Below, piece by piece: positions 38,601 to 48,934 of a stretch of DNA of 64,000 nucleotides; position 1 is the first letter of the stretch, and each line of letters opens with the position of its first letter. Below the pieces are notes generated by a model, which was given only the letters and a program-made list of their open reading frames with translations, was not told where the DNA came from and did no database searches. This DNA is from Amyelois transitella. Lineage: Eukaryota > Arthropoda > Insecta > Lepidoptera > Pyralidae. Made by a program: the position numbers and the translations under genes. The stretch spans positions 4,449,501 through 4,513,500 of the forward strand of contig NC_083525.1 in NCBI RefSeq assembly GCF_032362555.1. The letters run 5' to 3'.

Positions 38601-39060
38601 TATATATCTTACAAACTTAAATACTGGCAGTTAGTCTGAAGGATAAAGTCTAGACAAAGTTTGTGTTTCAAGATTCAGTTGTAAAAAAAACTTGTGTGCC
38701 ATGTACTACCTCCGTACTAATTACCCACGAATTCCTAGAGATTTAATTTACGTGGAACATATTTATTTTCGTACAAAGTAAAATACATTGCAAAAACTCA
38801 ATACCACATAAATGTAAAGAAACTTCGTTTGCCCTAAAAATCTAGTAAACAAATATAAACCAGTAGTCAATATCACAGTACAAGCTGAAACTGACATTGA
38901 CTTTGACAGCTGGCAATGAAAAAATGAAAACAAAAACATTACTTGGTTGGGTTGGGTTTAGAAAAATATGTTTTAGTGTTTTCCTTCTTCAAATAAATAT
39001 ATTTTTAACGTTTATTCTTTCATAAACTCTTTAAATACCTACCACTGTTGACGAAACAGT
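35614..39060. other. Head-to-head intergenic region between SGSM and VPS33A
   Basis: SGSM starts leftward at 35613 and VPS33A starts rightward at 39061. On the minus strand a polypyrimidine-GTTGTTGTAG acceptor sits at 35631, so the SGSM 5' UTR probably continues in an upstream noncoding exon. A CpG-rich block at about 36979-37090 (GTCGCGCCGCGCGCACTCCC) stands out from the AT-rich background and is a candidate SGSM promoter or first exon. The rest holds a TCGTAG-rich repeat (37492-37605) and no convincing gene. Confidence 0.5.
37492..37605 (+). repeat. CGTAG-rich irregular repeat
   Basis: The pentamer CGTAG or its near variants recur about ten times in 110 bases (CTACGTAGAAACTCGTAGCA and so on). 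Similar short stretches appear at about 7405-7420 and 16209-16262. Confidence 0.6.
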
Positions 39061-42000
39061 ATGAAAGATCCAAAAATGAGTACCCACCTCTCTGGAGGGC
39101 GACTGAACGTCAGTCTAGTCCAAGAAACCATGAGAAAAGATTTGCTGAATCTCCTACAGCTTTGTGAAGGACCTAAAGTAAGTACAATTATTAATATATT
39201 ACCATGATTCAATGGTAATTCATTGCTTTATAATGGATCAATGCCGCCAGTGAATTTTATTTAAAATTTTGGGGTGTTTCTCTCTCATTTTTTCGTGTTC
39301 CCCGTAGAACTGTCCACTGCTATGCTTTGGAGCCCAGGTTCGTCTGGCATTCACCGCCATGGCATTTTTCGCCTCATGACATTTTCCTCTCCATGTCTCC
39401 TGGTCTTTGGCACACTCAATTTAAGTCCATTGGCTTGCATATCAGTAAAGGTGGCATTATTATGCCATTGGACATTGGCATTGGCTTGCATATCAGTAGA
39501 TAAGCAAGCCAATGTCCACCTTTCTTATTAGAAATTTGTCGAATGGTCAACAAGCTTCTTTTTTCCTGCAACTTTTGTATTGTAGATATTTAATATAACA
39601 TTGTCTGCAGGTGACAATATGGGACGAATGGCTAGCTGGTCCTGTAGGGCTCATAGCACAGTACTCACTCCTGAAAGAGCACCAAGTCATAGAGATGTAC
39701 CCTCTGCGACCAGGCAACCTGCCATCAATACCATACAAACATATCATCTTTATCACTCGGCCAAAACTGGAGTTAATGGACTTGGTAGCAGATTATATTC
39801 TTTCACTTAGGTAAGTTTGGTAAAGTAAACGAGGTATTTATTTAATTGGCTATATTCATTATTTTGGATAACACAGAACAAATGAATTGCACTTGTCAAA
39901 GGAAAAAATCATTAGGGATTACTGTAATGCAAGTTTAAAAAATCTTGGTATTGAAAAATAACATGACATAATCTAATTAATTATGAATTGGAATATTTGC
40001 CACAACCAACAAGTGTGCAAAATTATAAGGCTTAAAACCAGTACAAATATTTTCCCATACCAAAATCCTAAATTATTGGAGCAGTGTCACATAGGTAATG
40101 TTGGACCACAGATTTCATCTCAAAGAAAAAGTAATCCTATTCCTTCTGAATACACATCATAATATAATATTTTAGGCCTCACCCTTATCCCTTATCATCA
40201 CTACTTCTATCTCTTAGCTGCCGTCTACTGGAAAGATTGCTTTGGATATAAGCAAAACAAATGTACTTTTTCTTTATAATTGATATTATATAAGTACATG
40301 AATTTACATATTCCTATATAATTTGCTATGTCCATTGCAACTAGCCAACAGTCTTAAAAACACTAAAATGCCAAATTCAGATTAAGATTCAACAAGTGTT
40401 ATATTGCTATCCCTTCGCCTACAAAAGGAATCCCAGTCATAAATGTCATATAAAAGTAGTCACCTTTTACGACATCTATGAGAAAGATATGTAGTGGTCC
40501 TAATCTAAAATACCGGGAACCAAGCAGAGTTTTATTGATAAATTAATATGTTCCAGAAACAAAGAAAGTTCTTCCCAAGTAGAGTTCCACCTGTTCTTCG
40601 TGCCCCGCAAGAGTGAGCTGTGTGAGAAACACCTCATCAACCGCGGGGTGCTCCTCAGCCTCTCCATACAAGAGTTCAAGTGTAGTGTCTTCCCATTTGA
40701 AAGTGATGTTATGTCATTGGAACTCCAGAATGATTTCAGGTAATATCGTCATCAATTCTTATATTATTACATGTGAAAGTATATTGGGTGTGTTTGTTTG
40801 AACATCTTTCATATTTAAGTTCTTCTAAACCAATCTTACATTCCAGATATAATGTGAAATAGGAAACAGAGATAAAGTAATTTTCATAAGAGCAGAGCCG
40901 CAGGCAAAAACTACTTATGCTTTATAGAGAATATAAGAGTTTTTTTTGTTAATAAGTGGATACTATACTGAACTTGAAGGGTTTTGACTCAAAAATTGAC
41001 TTTATGAAAATTGATAATTTAAAAAACCCTTTAGGAGGAACTATAACTTTTTACCTGAAAAACCCATTTAGAGATTCCCAGAGCTTATTTTAATCCCTTT
41101 TCCTATAAAGATCTCAAAAAGGCCTCAAGGCCTGAATCTCATGATATAGTATGAAAATACATCATTTCATATTACACCCCTTTACAGGGAAAACTACTTG
41201 GAAGGTGACCCGACATGTATTTACAATTCCGCGCAGGCGCTACGATCTATACAACAACTGTATGGCATCATACCCAGGGTGTATGGAAAAGGAGTAGCTG
41301 CCAAACAGGTATATTTTTACTAGAGGCGTTATTCTTAAATTGTGCTATGCCTTTCGAACATTTGTATGTACAATTTTATGAATGTGTTAATGTATATTGT
41401 ATAACTAAATTAAAATTCAAGTTCAAAGCTGTAAAGTGTATGACTTAGTGGTGGAATTGAGATTCAAATCGCAATAATAATGGAACCAGTTACTTTTAAA
41501 GTATGTTGTAATAAATAATTCCACAGGTTTGGGATCTATTCACGCGGCTAAACAAAGAGGAGCAAGGCACAGGTCCCAAGGGGGCAACGACCTCTTGCAT
41601 CGATCAGCTGTTGTTGATTGACCGGGCGGTGGATCTGGCCAGTGTTATGACTACACAGATGACGTATGAAGGTCTTATTGGTAAGGTTTTATTTATTAAG
41701 TTTAAGGTCTCATGTACCTGTTAATGTATTTCTTTAACTTTTACATACATGTCATCACGTCTATATCCCTTGCGGGGTAGACAGAGAGAAAATACTGATA
41801 GGCCACGTTTAGCTTAATGTTATAACTGTTTGGCTTAATGGTAGAATTGAATTGAGAAATAATGATAGAATTGAATTAAAACTTTTATTTTGAGATAATT
41901 CTTGTCTAACTCATTGAGTAACCACGTCAGGGAAGTGTTTATTGCACCAAGTAGAAAGTTTTTTACCGACTTCAAAAAAGGAGGATATGGATTGGAGACG

Positions 42001-45000
42001 TTCCTCTTACATAAAATATTGTACAATTTACATCGGGGAGAGAAGTGGGGCAAATGTTTATATCTATGTGTATTCACAGATGAACTTTATGGTATAAAGA
42101 GTTCGACGGTGTCGTTCCCCGGACACAAATTCGTGAGTCCCGACGACCCGACGCCTGAGGTGACGGGACGGGAGAAGAAACGCATCATACTCAACTCTAG
42201 TGAGGAACTGTTTGCTGAGCTAAGGGATTGTAGCTTTACTGAGGTCAGTTTTTTTGCCGTCAAATATGTCTATCTATCACACAGTTGCACCTTCAACCAT
42301 TGAGCCTTAAAACCTGGTGTGCGCAAGTTTCTAGGTCTATGTAAAATTTTTGTGCTGCCGTGAACTCCCCTGCGCCCCGATTTACTCCTTTGGTCTACAT
42401 CATGCTGGATTTCGTGTTTTTAGCTAAACATATACTCACTTAAAAATTGTAAAACTAGTCCAATAAAGATTGTCATTATTAAATGAATTTTTAAATTACT
42501 TCATATCACCCTTATGTGCGACGTTTTCGACGACGTCAAAAGTAGACCCTGGGCTCCTCCCTAAAAACAGGAACTGCAACGAGCGCCAAGAAGATGATTT
42601 TGGACTTTATTATCCACAGGATAATTAACATGTACTTAGTAAATAGTTTTGCTAAAAATGTTACACCCATACTATTATAAATGTCGTGGCGTGTTTGTTT
42701 TTCCGTCTTTCATGTCATAACCATTGAACAGATCAGACAATATTAAGGGTACTCTACACGCGGACAGAGCCGCGGGCGTATGCTTATAATAATATAATTG
42801 TTATATAACCTCATTCATTAATTTCCTACAGGTGGGACCGCTCCTCTCGAAAAAAGTGCACCAAATAAAGACGCAACTGGAAGAGCGGCACAATCACAAC
42901 AAATCAGTACAAGAGATTAAACAGTTCGTGTCGCGCTTGCCACAAATGTTGGCCGCCAAGTCCTCGCTCGCCACACACATGGCCATTGTGGAGTATATAA
43001 AAGAGGTATTATTATCTTGATATATAGACATTTATGGAGGAATTATTCTTCCTCGTACTGTAGATGAAGCAACAATTATTTTAAAAAAAATAGTACAAGG
43101 GAAACAAAAAGACAGTGCAATGGATTTAACAGTTCTTTTCGCATTTGCCACAAATTTTGGCCGTTAAGACTTCACACGCCATGAAATTAACTTGCCAGTA
43201 TCTATATCTAGACATACAAAACATTCGTATACCTACTGACAGTTTTTTTATATTTTTTGCAGACAACCGACAGTTTCGAGTTCCACGACACGATACAGTG
43301 CGAAGAGGAATTCCTGAATTGCATCGATCATGAGAAGGTTTCTCCATACATTGAAGAACTCATCGCTAAGAAGGAACCACTCACGAAGGCAAATATTTTT
43401 TCAGTCTTTATATAATGCCGTGCCGGTGCCGTGTGGTTCCTAGCACCAATAGAAGACTCTTGGGTTTTTGCCTTGGACAGTCCCGCCGCCAAGAGAGTGA
43501 AATGTCAAAAATAAAAAATTATAATAATATGTAAATTAATAACCTATTTCTATTCCATCAGATGAATGTTTCCTGCGAGACTTTTAACACGTATCTACTC
43601 CTAAATTGTAATCCCTTACACCCCGTAAGATATAGCTAACAGTCTTTATAGACGTGATGCAAATTATTCCTGATTATAGGTCCTCCGACTGATCTGCTTA
43701 CAATGCGTGACCTGTTCCGGTCTAAAACCCAAAGTGCTGGAGTACTACAAGCGGGAATTGGTGCAAGTGTACGGCATGAGCACATGGCTCACACTCTGCA
43801 ACTTGGAGAAGTGTGGACTGCTGAAGGCACAGGCTGGAGCTAGGCAATACATTGTTCTGAGAAAGGTACCTACTACATACATATTATATAAATCACGCCA
43901 CGATCCCTCTGTACTTCTTTCGCGTCATCCACATTCATAACTTAATTCATGCAAGCTCGTCGGCTTTGTTTTTTTTTTTTTGGAGAAAGGTAAGATGGTA
44001 ATATACAAGACACTTCGTTCATTATACTACTCTGTCAAGAAAGTAGCAGGAAAAGATCAATAATACACAAACTGTTTGTTATTCATCCAAATTTATTTTA
44101 TCACCTTCAAAATATGCTCCTTTAGAAACGATACACTTACGCCAACGAATAATCCAATCATCAAAACATTTTTTACACGCTGTTTCCGGAATTGAGGTCA
44201 GTTCTCGCCGCGAATTCAAATTCAAAATTCAAAATTCGTTTATTCAGTAAAACAGTTTTACAAAGCCAGTTGTTGAATTCTCTTTTATGTTTTCTACCGA
44301 TTGAAAACGGGTGCCACGAAGTGGTAATTTGAGTTTAGGAAAAAGAAAAAAGTCGGCTGGAGCCATATCTGGTGAATATGGTGGTTGCTCGATGGTATTT
44401 GTTGAGTGTTTGGTTAAAAATTCGTTCACAATGATGCCCTTGTGCGAAGGTGCATTATCATGGTGCAAAATCCAAGAATTTTCTTTCCACAAATCTGGCC
44501 TTTTTCGTCGGATTTGCTCTCTTAAACGCCGCATAACACTCAAATAATATTCCTTATTTACCGTTTGACCTTCCGGCAAGAATTCCGAGTGCACAACACC
44601 GCGATAGTCAAAGAAAACAGTCAACATGACTTTGACTTTTGAACGACTTTGGCGTGGTTTTTTCGGTTTCGGTTCAGTTGGAAGGCGCCACTCCGAAGCT
44701 TGTTGACTAGTTTGCATGTCAAACTCGTAAACCCACGTCTCGTCACCAGTAACAATGCGTTTCATGAATGTTGGGTCGGAATTGACTCGTTCTAGCATGT
44801 CCTCAGCGACTCTCATGCGATTGAGTTTTTGAAAAAAATTCAGGTCTTTTGGGACTAGCCGAGCGGCAACATGTTTCATACCCAAATTATTAGTTAAAAT
44901 GGTACGGATCGACTCGTGAGATACAGAAAGTTCGATGGCTATCTCTCTCAAAGTTGAATGAGGATTTTCAGTCACTATTTCCTTCACTTTTGCGATGTTA

Positions 45001-48000
45001 ACTTCAGTTGCAGACGTTGATGGCCTACCAGAGCGAGGCAAATCTTCCATCACATCTCGACCGCTTTTGAACGCTTTGTACCACTCATAAGCACGAGTTT
45101 TTGATAAAGTCGATTCACCGTAAGCCTTCTGTAACATTTTCAGTGACTCCGAACACGATATTCCATTGGCAATGCAAAATTTAAGACAAACTCTTTGTTC
45201 GATGTTTTTATCCATTATGAAATTAGCAATACACACTAGATATGATATAACTAAAAATAGCACTGTATTTAATGTAAACAACAGATGCAACTCAAACTCC
45301 GCGCCAAAATGGAAAACAGTTGTGCCAATCTAACAACAACAAAAAAAACAAAAATTTGAATTTGGAACCATAAATAAATAATCCATTCCCGATACTTTTC
45401 TGACTGAATGTACACTTTCGAATCACAATAATCAGCATGTACTTAATCACCCAGCTAATGTATAACATATTATGTTAGTAGTTGTTAGTATATAGTTATG
45501 ACTATTGACTCCATCTAACCTGTAAGGCATAACCCAAAATTAGAGATTAAAAAGAAATTGTGTCAAGTTTGTATTATTATTATTAACACTGTTTTTCTCA
45601 GGCGTTACACTTGACGATGGACGAATCGGAAATGGAGGGCAAGGAGAGTTACCTCTCGTCCAAGTACACTCCTCTCACCGTGCGACTGAGCGAACACATC
45701 GCCAAGAACAAGGGCTGGAATGGTAAAATTATACTTTAAATTAAAGCTATACATAGTGAAGATCCTATGACAAAGCAACATTCCAAATTTGAAATCTCCA
45801 GGCCTCGTGGTTATGTCAGTTAATCAGTCGGTGTCCTCTTTTATATATTCAGCTTTCCCCCACTTTGTTTCATCAAAATCAGTTTAGTTGTTTAAACGAA
45901 ACAAACTTAATGTTCAATGTAGGTATAGACATACTTTTCCTTCTTCTTCCTACTGGCTTTAATCCCAGTTCCGACCTCTCCATTTTGGAGAGGAGCCCGG
46001 AATTTGGCTTTGACCATGGATCCTGGATTGGGTGAGTCAGGTTTTTACGCGAAGCTACTTCCACCTGAAATTTGGCAGGTAAACCTGCCCCGTATTGGAT
46101 AGATCATGGTTACACCGTAAGAGCATCGGTTAGTATTCAGACTAAAATACATAAATACGAAAATAGTCATTGTACACGGCCGAGGGATTCGAATCTGTGC
46201 CGTTATGCGCATCACGCATTTTAACCGGGCACCGTAATTATGTGTAGGTATGTTTGTAGCAGATATACAAGGAAAGTGTGGAAGGAAAGGTCGGAGTGGG
46301 AAGACCTTATATATTTTTCTGGACTGATTTGATTCCTAACGTGTTCCTTTAAGATAATCAAAATTTGGGTTTGCATAAACTTCATTATTTGCGGCACTGT
46401 AATTTACTGTAAAGCAAAGTGTTACATTATATATTATCACGTCTTTATCCCTTACGGGGTAGACAGAGGAAACAGTTTCATAATAGCTGAAAGGCCACGC
46501 TTAGCTTTTTGGCTTATAGAATTTACACTCAAATAGTGACAGGTTGCTAGCCCATCACCTACAAGAAGAATCCAAAGTTTATTGGCCTAACCCTGAGTCG
46601 CAATTTGCGACAACCATGGGGAAAGAGATGTCAGTATTAGCTATGAAAAAAAAGTCCACATTTCTTTAGCAAACCAAACGCATTCTAAAGATATACATTC
46701 GGCTATATTCTCCGGAAACATCCGAACTCCATTTTTTGATACAGACGAAATAAGGATGTACAAATTTGCTCTTTCATGCTACAAATATTAATACTCTTAT
46801 CAGCGCTTATTATTGCGATAGTGACGCATACGCGAACATACAGATATGAAGCATTAACACATTGTTATGTTATGTACAATTAGCATGCATCTCATTTCAT
46901 TGTGACCTAAATAACTTCCACATAAGAGTCGCCTGCACGGCGAACTTTTAAACTGCAGTTCTTTTCAGTTTTATTTTCTTTTACATTTGATTACGATTAA
47001 ATTCTCCAAAATATCAAATAGCTTGGTCACTGTTGATTATCTCATAAGGATGAAGTCGAAAGAGTCGAAACACTTACTATCTACAATCGACACCGTACCA
47101 CTACTAATATGTAAGGTACTTACCTCCATAAAGCTTCCCTGCTGGTCTGGTAGCGATAAAACGTCGTTAAAGTTGATCAAGGGAAAATTTATCAACTTAG
47201 GATTCGTCTTTTAGGTGATGGGCTAATAATTGATCACTACCGGTAACTCAATTTTATCATTAAACTATCTAGCTGAATGAGGCCTATGAATCTTGTGGAG
47301 ACTACTGGCTCTGTCTACTTCGTAAGGGCTAAAGATGTATATATGTTTGTATCTACATACACGAGCAGCTGTTAATATCGACCAGAATGAACATAAAACT
47401 GCGATTTAAGTATTATTAGTTTTTATGATTTTAATCGCATTATTTATTCATATAAAAAATATTTCAATATGGTCGGCACGGGCAACGCCCACCGGCACGT
47501 GACGTCATCTTCACAATCGCTTGAATAAAGATTATTGTTAAATATTCATAGACTTCATGGTAACCGCGTTACATCGTAAACCATACCGTTGTTTTTCACG
47601 TCGCCATATACATATAGGTATAGAGACTCACATGAGACTAGTTTTTTACTCGCATTGTACCCTACTGAGGGTATGGTAAAGTTTTTTTATTTGCTATTAA
47701 GTATAACACTTAAGGCAGATTTAAATGCTCAGCGTCCCCCACACACTGAGCAAGTATATATAGTAGATAAAGTATCTTGTGCTGATTGGCTGACATAAAC
47801 AATAATAATAAACAATGCGCGCGGAGGCACAGATTCAAATCCTACCTCGGCCATGTTCATTTATTTAGTTTGACCCCACATAAAGTTCTCTATCAGACCC
47901 AATACGGTTGACAGGTAGATAATGCTTCTAGCATTAAATTAAATCCGCCAATTGTGCTATACATATGTATTCTGTGCAATGAAGTTTAAATAAATAAAAA

Positions 48001-48397
48001 TGTTGTGTGAGGAGAGTGCAGCGCGATTGGCGTTGGTCCAATGATATAGTCTGTACAATTTTTGCTTTTCTTTTTTTTTCATTCTTCTTTTCATTATATG
48101 ATTATTCTTCTTGCAGGTATTCAAGAGATATTAGGTCTACTACCAGGTCCGCCTTTAGAAGTACTTCAGACTCTTCAACCTCGAATGGCGAGACGGAACT
48201 CCATTTCAAGCGAAACCTCCTCACTAGAGAACCCTAAAGTCATCCTAGTGTTCTTCATCGGTGGATGTACGTACCAGGAGATATCAGCCCTAAGAACAAT
48301 CAGTCAACAAGAGGATTCTAATGTAGAGTTCGTAATATTAACTACGAAATTACTGACTGGAACCACATTTATTGAGTCGCTCATGGAATCTGATTAA
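39061..48397 (+). CDS. VPS33A: VPS33A (carnation), Sec1/Munc18 subunit of HOPS/CORVET, 11 exons
   Basis: SM-family protein that binds SNAREs and VPS16 within the HOPS/CORVET tethering complexes, acting in late endosome, lysosome, autophagosome and pigment-granule fusion. Exons: 39061-39177, 39611-39810, 40557-40739, 41188-41308, 41527-41680, 42080-42243, 42832-43005, 43263-43388, 43680-43865, 45602-45722, 48117-48397. Phases agree; total 1827 nt, 608 aa, close to the human length (about 600). Diagnostic segments: LTGP-like [20 protein letters not shown] (residues 42-61), [66 protein letters not shown], and the C-terminal [20 protein letters not shown]. These match VPS33A rather than VPS33B, which lacks the RLPQMLA region in this form. 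Two in-frame ATGs (39061, 39076) are possible; the second aligns with the usual start. Intron 8 has a GC donor. A mariner lies in the intron 43866-45601. Confidence 0.95.
40335..40530 (+). repeat. Family A SINE, diverged
   Basis: CAACTAGCCAACAGTCTTAA, CACCTTTTACGACATCTATG and TAGTGGTCCTAATCTAAAAT keep family A order but are well diverged. Located in the VPS33A intron 39811-40556. Confidence 0.65.
41745..41880 (+). repeat. Family A SINE, partial
   Basis: ACATACATGTCATCACGTCT ATATCCCTTGCGGGGTAGACAG box followed by a GGCCACGTTTAGCT box, then lost. In the VPS33A intron 41681-42079. About 80 bases further on, TTTTTTACCGACTTCAAAAA is another phrase common in moth repeats. Confidence 0.7.
43420..43505 (-). 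repeat. Family A SINE tail, reversed fragment
   Basis: GCCGGTGCCGTGTGGTTCCT and the following AGCACCAATAGAAGACTCTTGGG stretch echo the 3' end of family A, though rearranged. In the GC-AG intron of VPS33A. Confidence 0.4.
44218..44280 (-). mobile_element. Truncated LINE 3' tail nested in mariner
   Basis: Read on the minus strand it carries GGCTTTGTAAAACTGTTTTA, an AATAAA-type motif and a repeated TTTTGAA tail. GAATTC flanks both sides, consistent with a short target-site duplication. It splits the transposase ORF. Confidence 0.7.
44244..45215 (-). pseudogene. mariner transposase, 3' end disrupted by a retroelement tail
   Basis: Cut-and-paste transposase of the mariner (D,D34D) group. The ATG at 45215 opens [18 protein letters not shown]; an N-terminal pair of helix-turn-helix regions is followed by a linker and the catalytic motifs [18 protein letters not shown] and [11 protein letters not shown]. 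The spacing between the last two catalytic Asp is 34 residues, as expected. The reading frame is intact up to ENIKENST, then enters a roughly 60-bp insert (about 44218-44280, ending in GAATTTTGAATTTTGAATTT read on the minus strand, with GAATTC at both edges) and stops. The normal C-terminal part continues beyond the insert, down to a stop near 44090. It is therefore a recently functional but now broken copy. Confidence 0.93.
46120..46240 (-). repeat. tRNA-like SINE head
   Basis: On the minus strand, CACAGATTCGAATCCCTCGG contains a near-perfect pol III B box (GATTCGAATCC) as in tRNA-derived SINEs. No complete cloverleaf is evident. In the last VPS33A intron. Confidence 0.5.
46432..46640 (+). 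repeat. Family A SINE, near full length
   Basis: ATCACGTCTTTATCCCTTAC, GGGGTAGACAGAGGAAACAG, GGCCACGCTTAGCTTTTTGG, GGTTGCTAGCCCATCACCTA and GACAACCATGGGGAAAGAGA in family order. In the last VPS33A intron. Confidence 0.8.
47495..47507. promoter_or_regulatory. E-box/CRE composite in the last VPS33A intron
   Basis: GCACGTGACGTCA joins an E-box (CACGTG) to a CRE-like TGACGTCA, and GCACGTGAC resembles the CLEAR element bound by MITF/TFEB factors at lysosomal genes. Seen once; function is inferred only. Confidence 0.3.
47815..48000 (+). repeat. tRNA-like SINE with AT-rich tail
   Basis: Starts near a B-box-like CAGATTCAAATCCTACCTCG and ends TGTGCAATGAAGTTTAAATA with (AATA)n, a 3' end I associate with moth SINEs. 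It ends about 120 bases before the last VPS33A exon. Confidence 0.5.
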
Positions 48398-48519
48398 GAT
48401 TACGACATTGTATGTTATAATGTATGATGTAAAAAAGGAATATAGTGTAGAAATATTTGTACACAAAATCAGTTTTTTCTTCAGATAATGTCACTACACA
48501 CAAATAACGATCTTGCAAC

Positions 48520-48525
48520 AATAAA
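48520..48525 (+). terminator. Candidate polyadenylation signal of VPS33A
   Basis: AATAAA 123 bases after the VPS33A stop; the first clear signal on that strand. Confidence 0.45.
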
Positions 48526-48709
48526 TACTAGTAGAAGATGCAGTCAATCAATTTTCTATTGTATATTTGTAGTGTGTTGAATTCAGTGATATCATCTAAA
48601 CAAACAATATGGATAAAAATGTATTAGAGAATTGTAAGATAAATGTTACTTTTAGAAATAATTAATTAAGGTTTTGTACATTAAAAGCTGTGTAATCTGT
48701 CCAAAATAT

Positions 48710-48715
48710 TTTATT
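48710..48715 (-). terminator. Candidate polyadenylation signal of EXOC8
   Basis: TTTATT on the plus strand (AATAAA on the minus), 220 bases past the EXOC8 stop. The convergent 3' UTRs of VPS33A and EXOC8 would then be separate or nearly abutting. Confidence 0.35.
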
Positions 48716-48934
48716 TCTTTACATTCCAGAAATAAATTAGACAGCAAACCATTTGGTTCATTAAAATTTCATATTGATAACTTGCATATATATAAATTTT
48801 GATTTTATCATCAGTTTTAAATAAAATTACAAAACTCCTGCATGCTTACTACCTATATATTACAGTTTTAAAGCTTCAGCGCACTTAGTAAACATAATGT
48901 CATACACAACATAACATGTAATGTTCAACTAGTC

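Larger units (their letters stand above)
44027..45410 (-). mobile_element. mariner-family DNA transposon, inactivated, in a VPS33A intron
   Basis: About 1.38 kb flanked by TA (44025-44026 and 45411-45412) with imperfect terminal inverted repeats of roughly 28 bp; the left begins CTACTCTGTCAAGAAAGTAG and the right, reversed, contains GTCAGAAAAGTATCGGGAA. It carries a transposase gene on the minus strand, opposite to VPS33A. The element lies wholly inside the intron 43866-45601 and leaves both splice sites untouched. Confidence 0.92.

Noticed and set aside
41902..42303. 133-codon open frame taken as one gene
   Set aside because: Only 42080-42243 is a real exon (VPS33A); the rest is intron read-through.
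44311..44547. Plus-strand open frame in the mariner
   Set aside because: Shadow of the transposase on the opposite strand.
46987..47214. 75-codon open frame in a VPS33A intron
   Set aside because: No family similarity, not in phase with flanking exons, AT-rich composition.
39061..48397. Calling this gene VPS33B
   Set aside because: The N-terminus, the SQLP/SRLP-type segment and the C-terminus match VPS33A; the VPS33B-specific insert before the last exons is absent.
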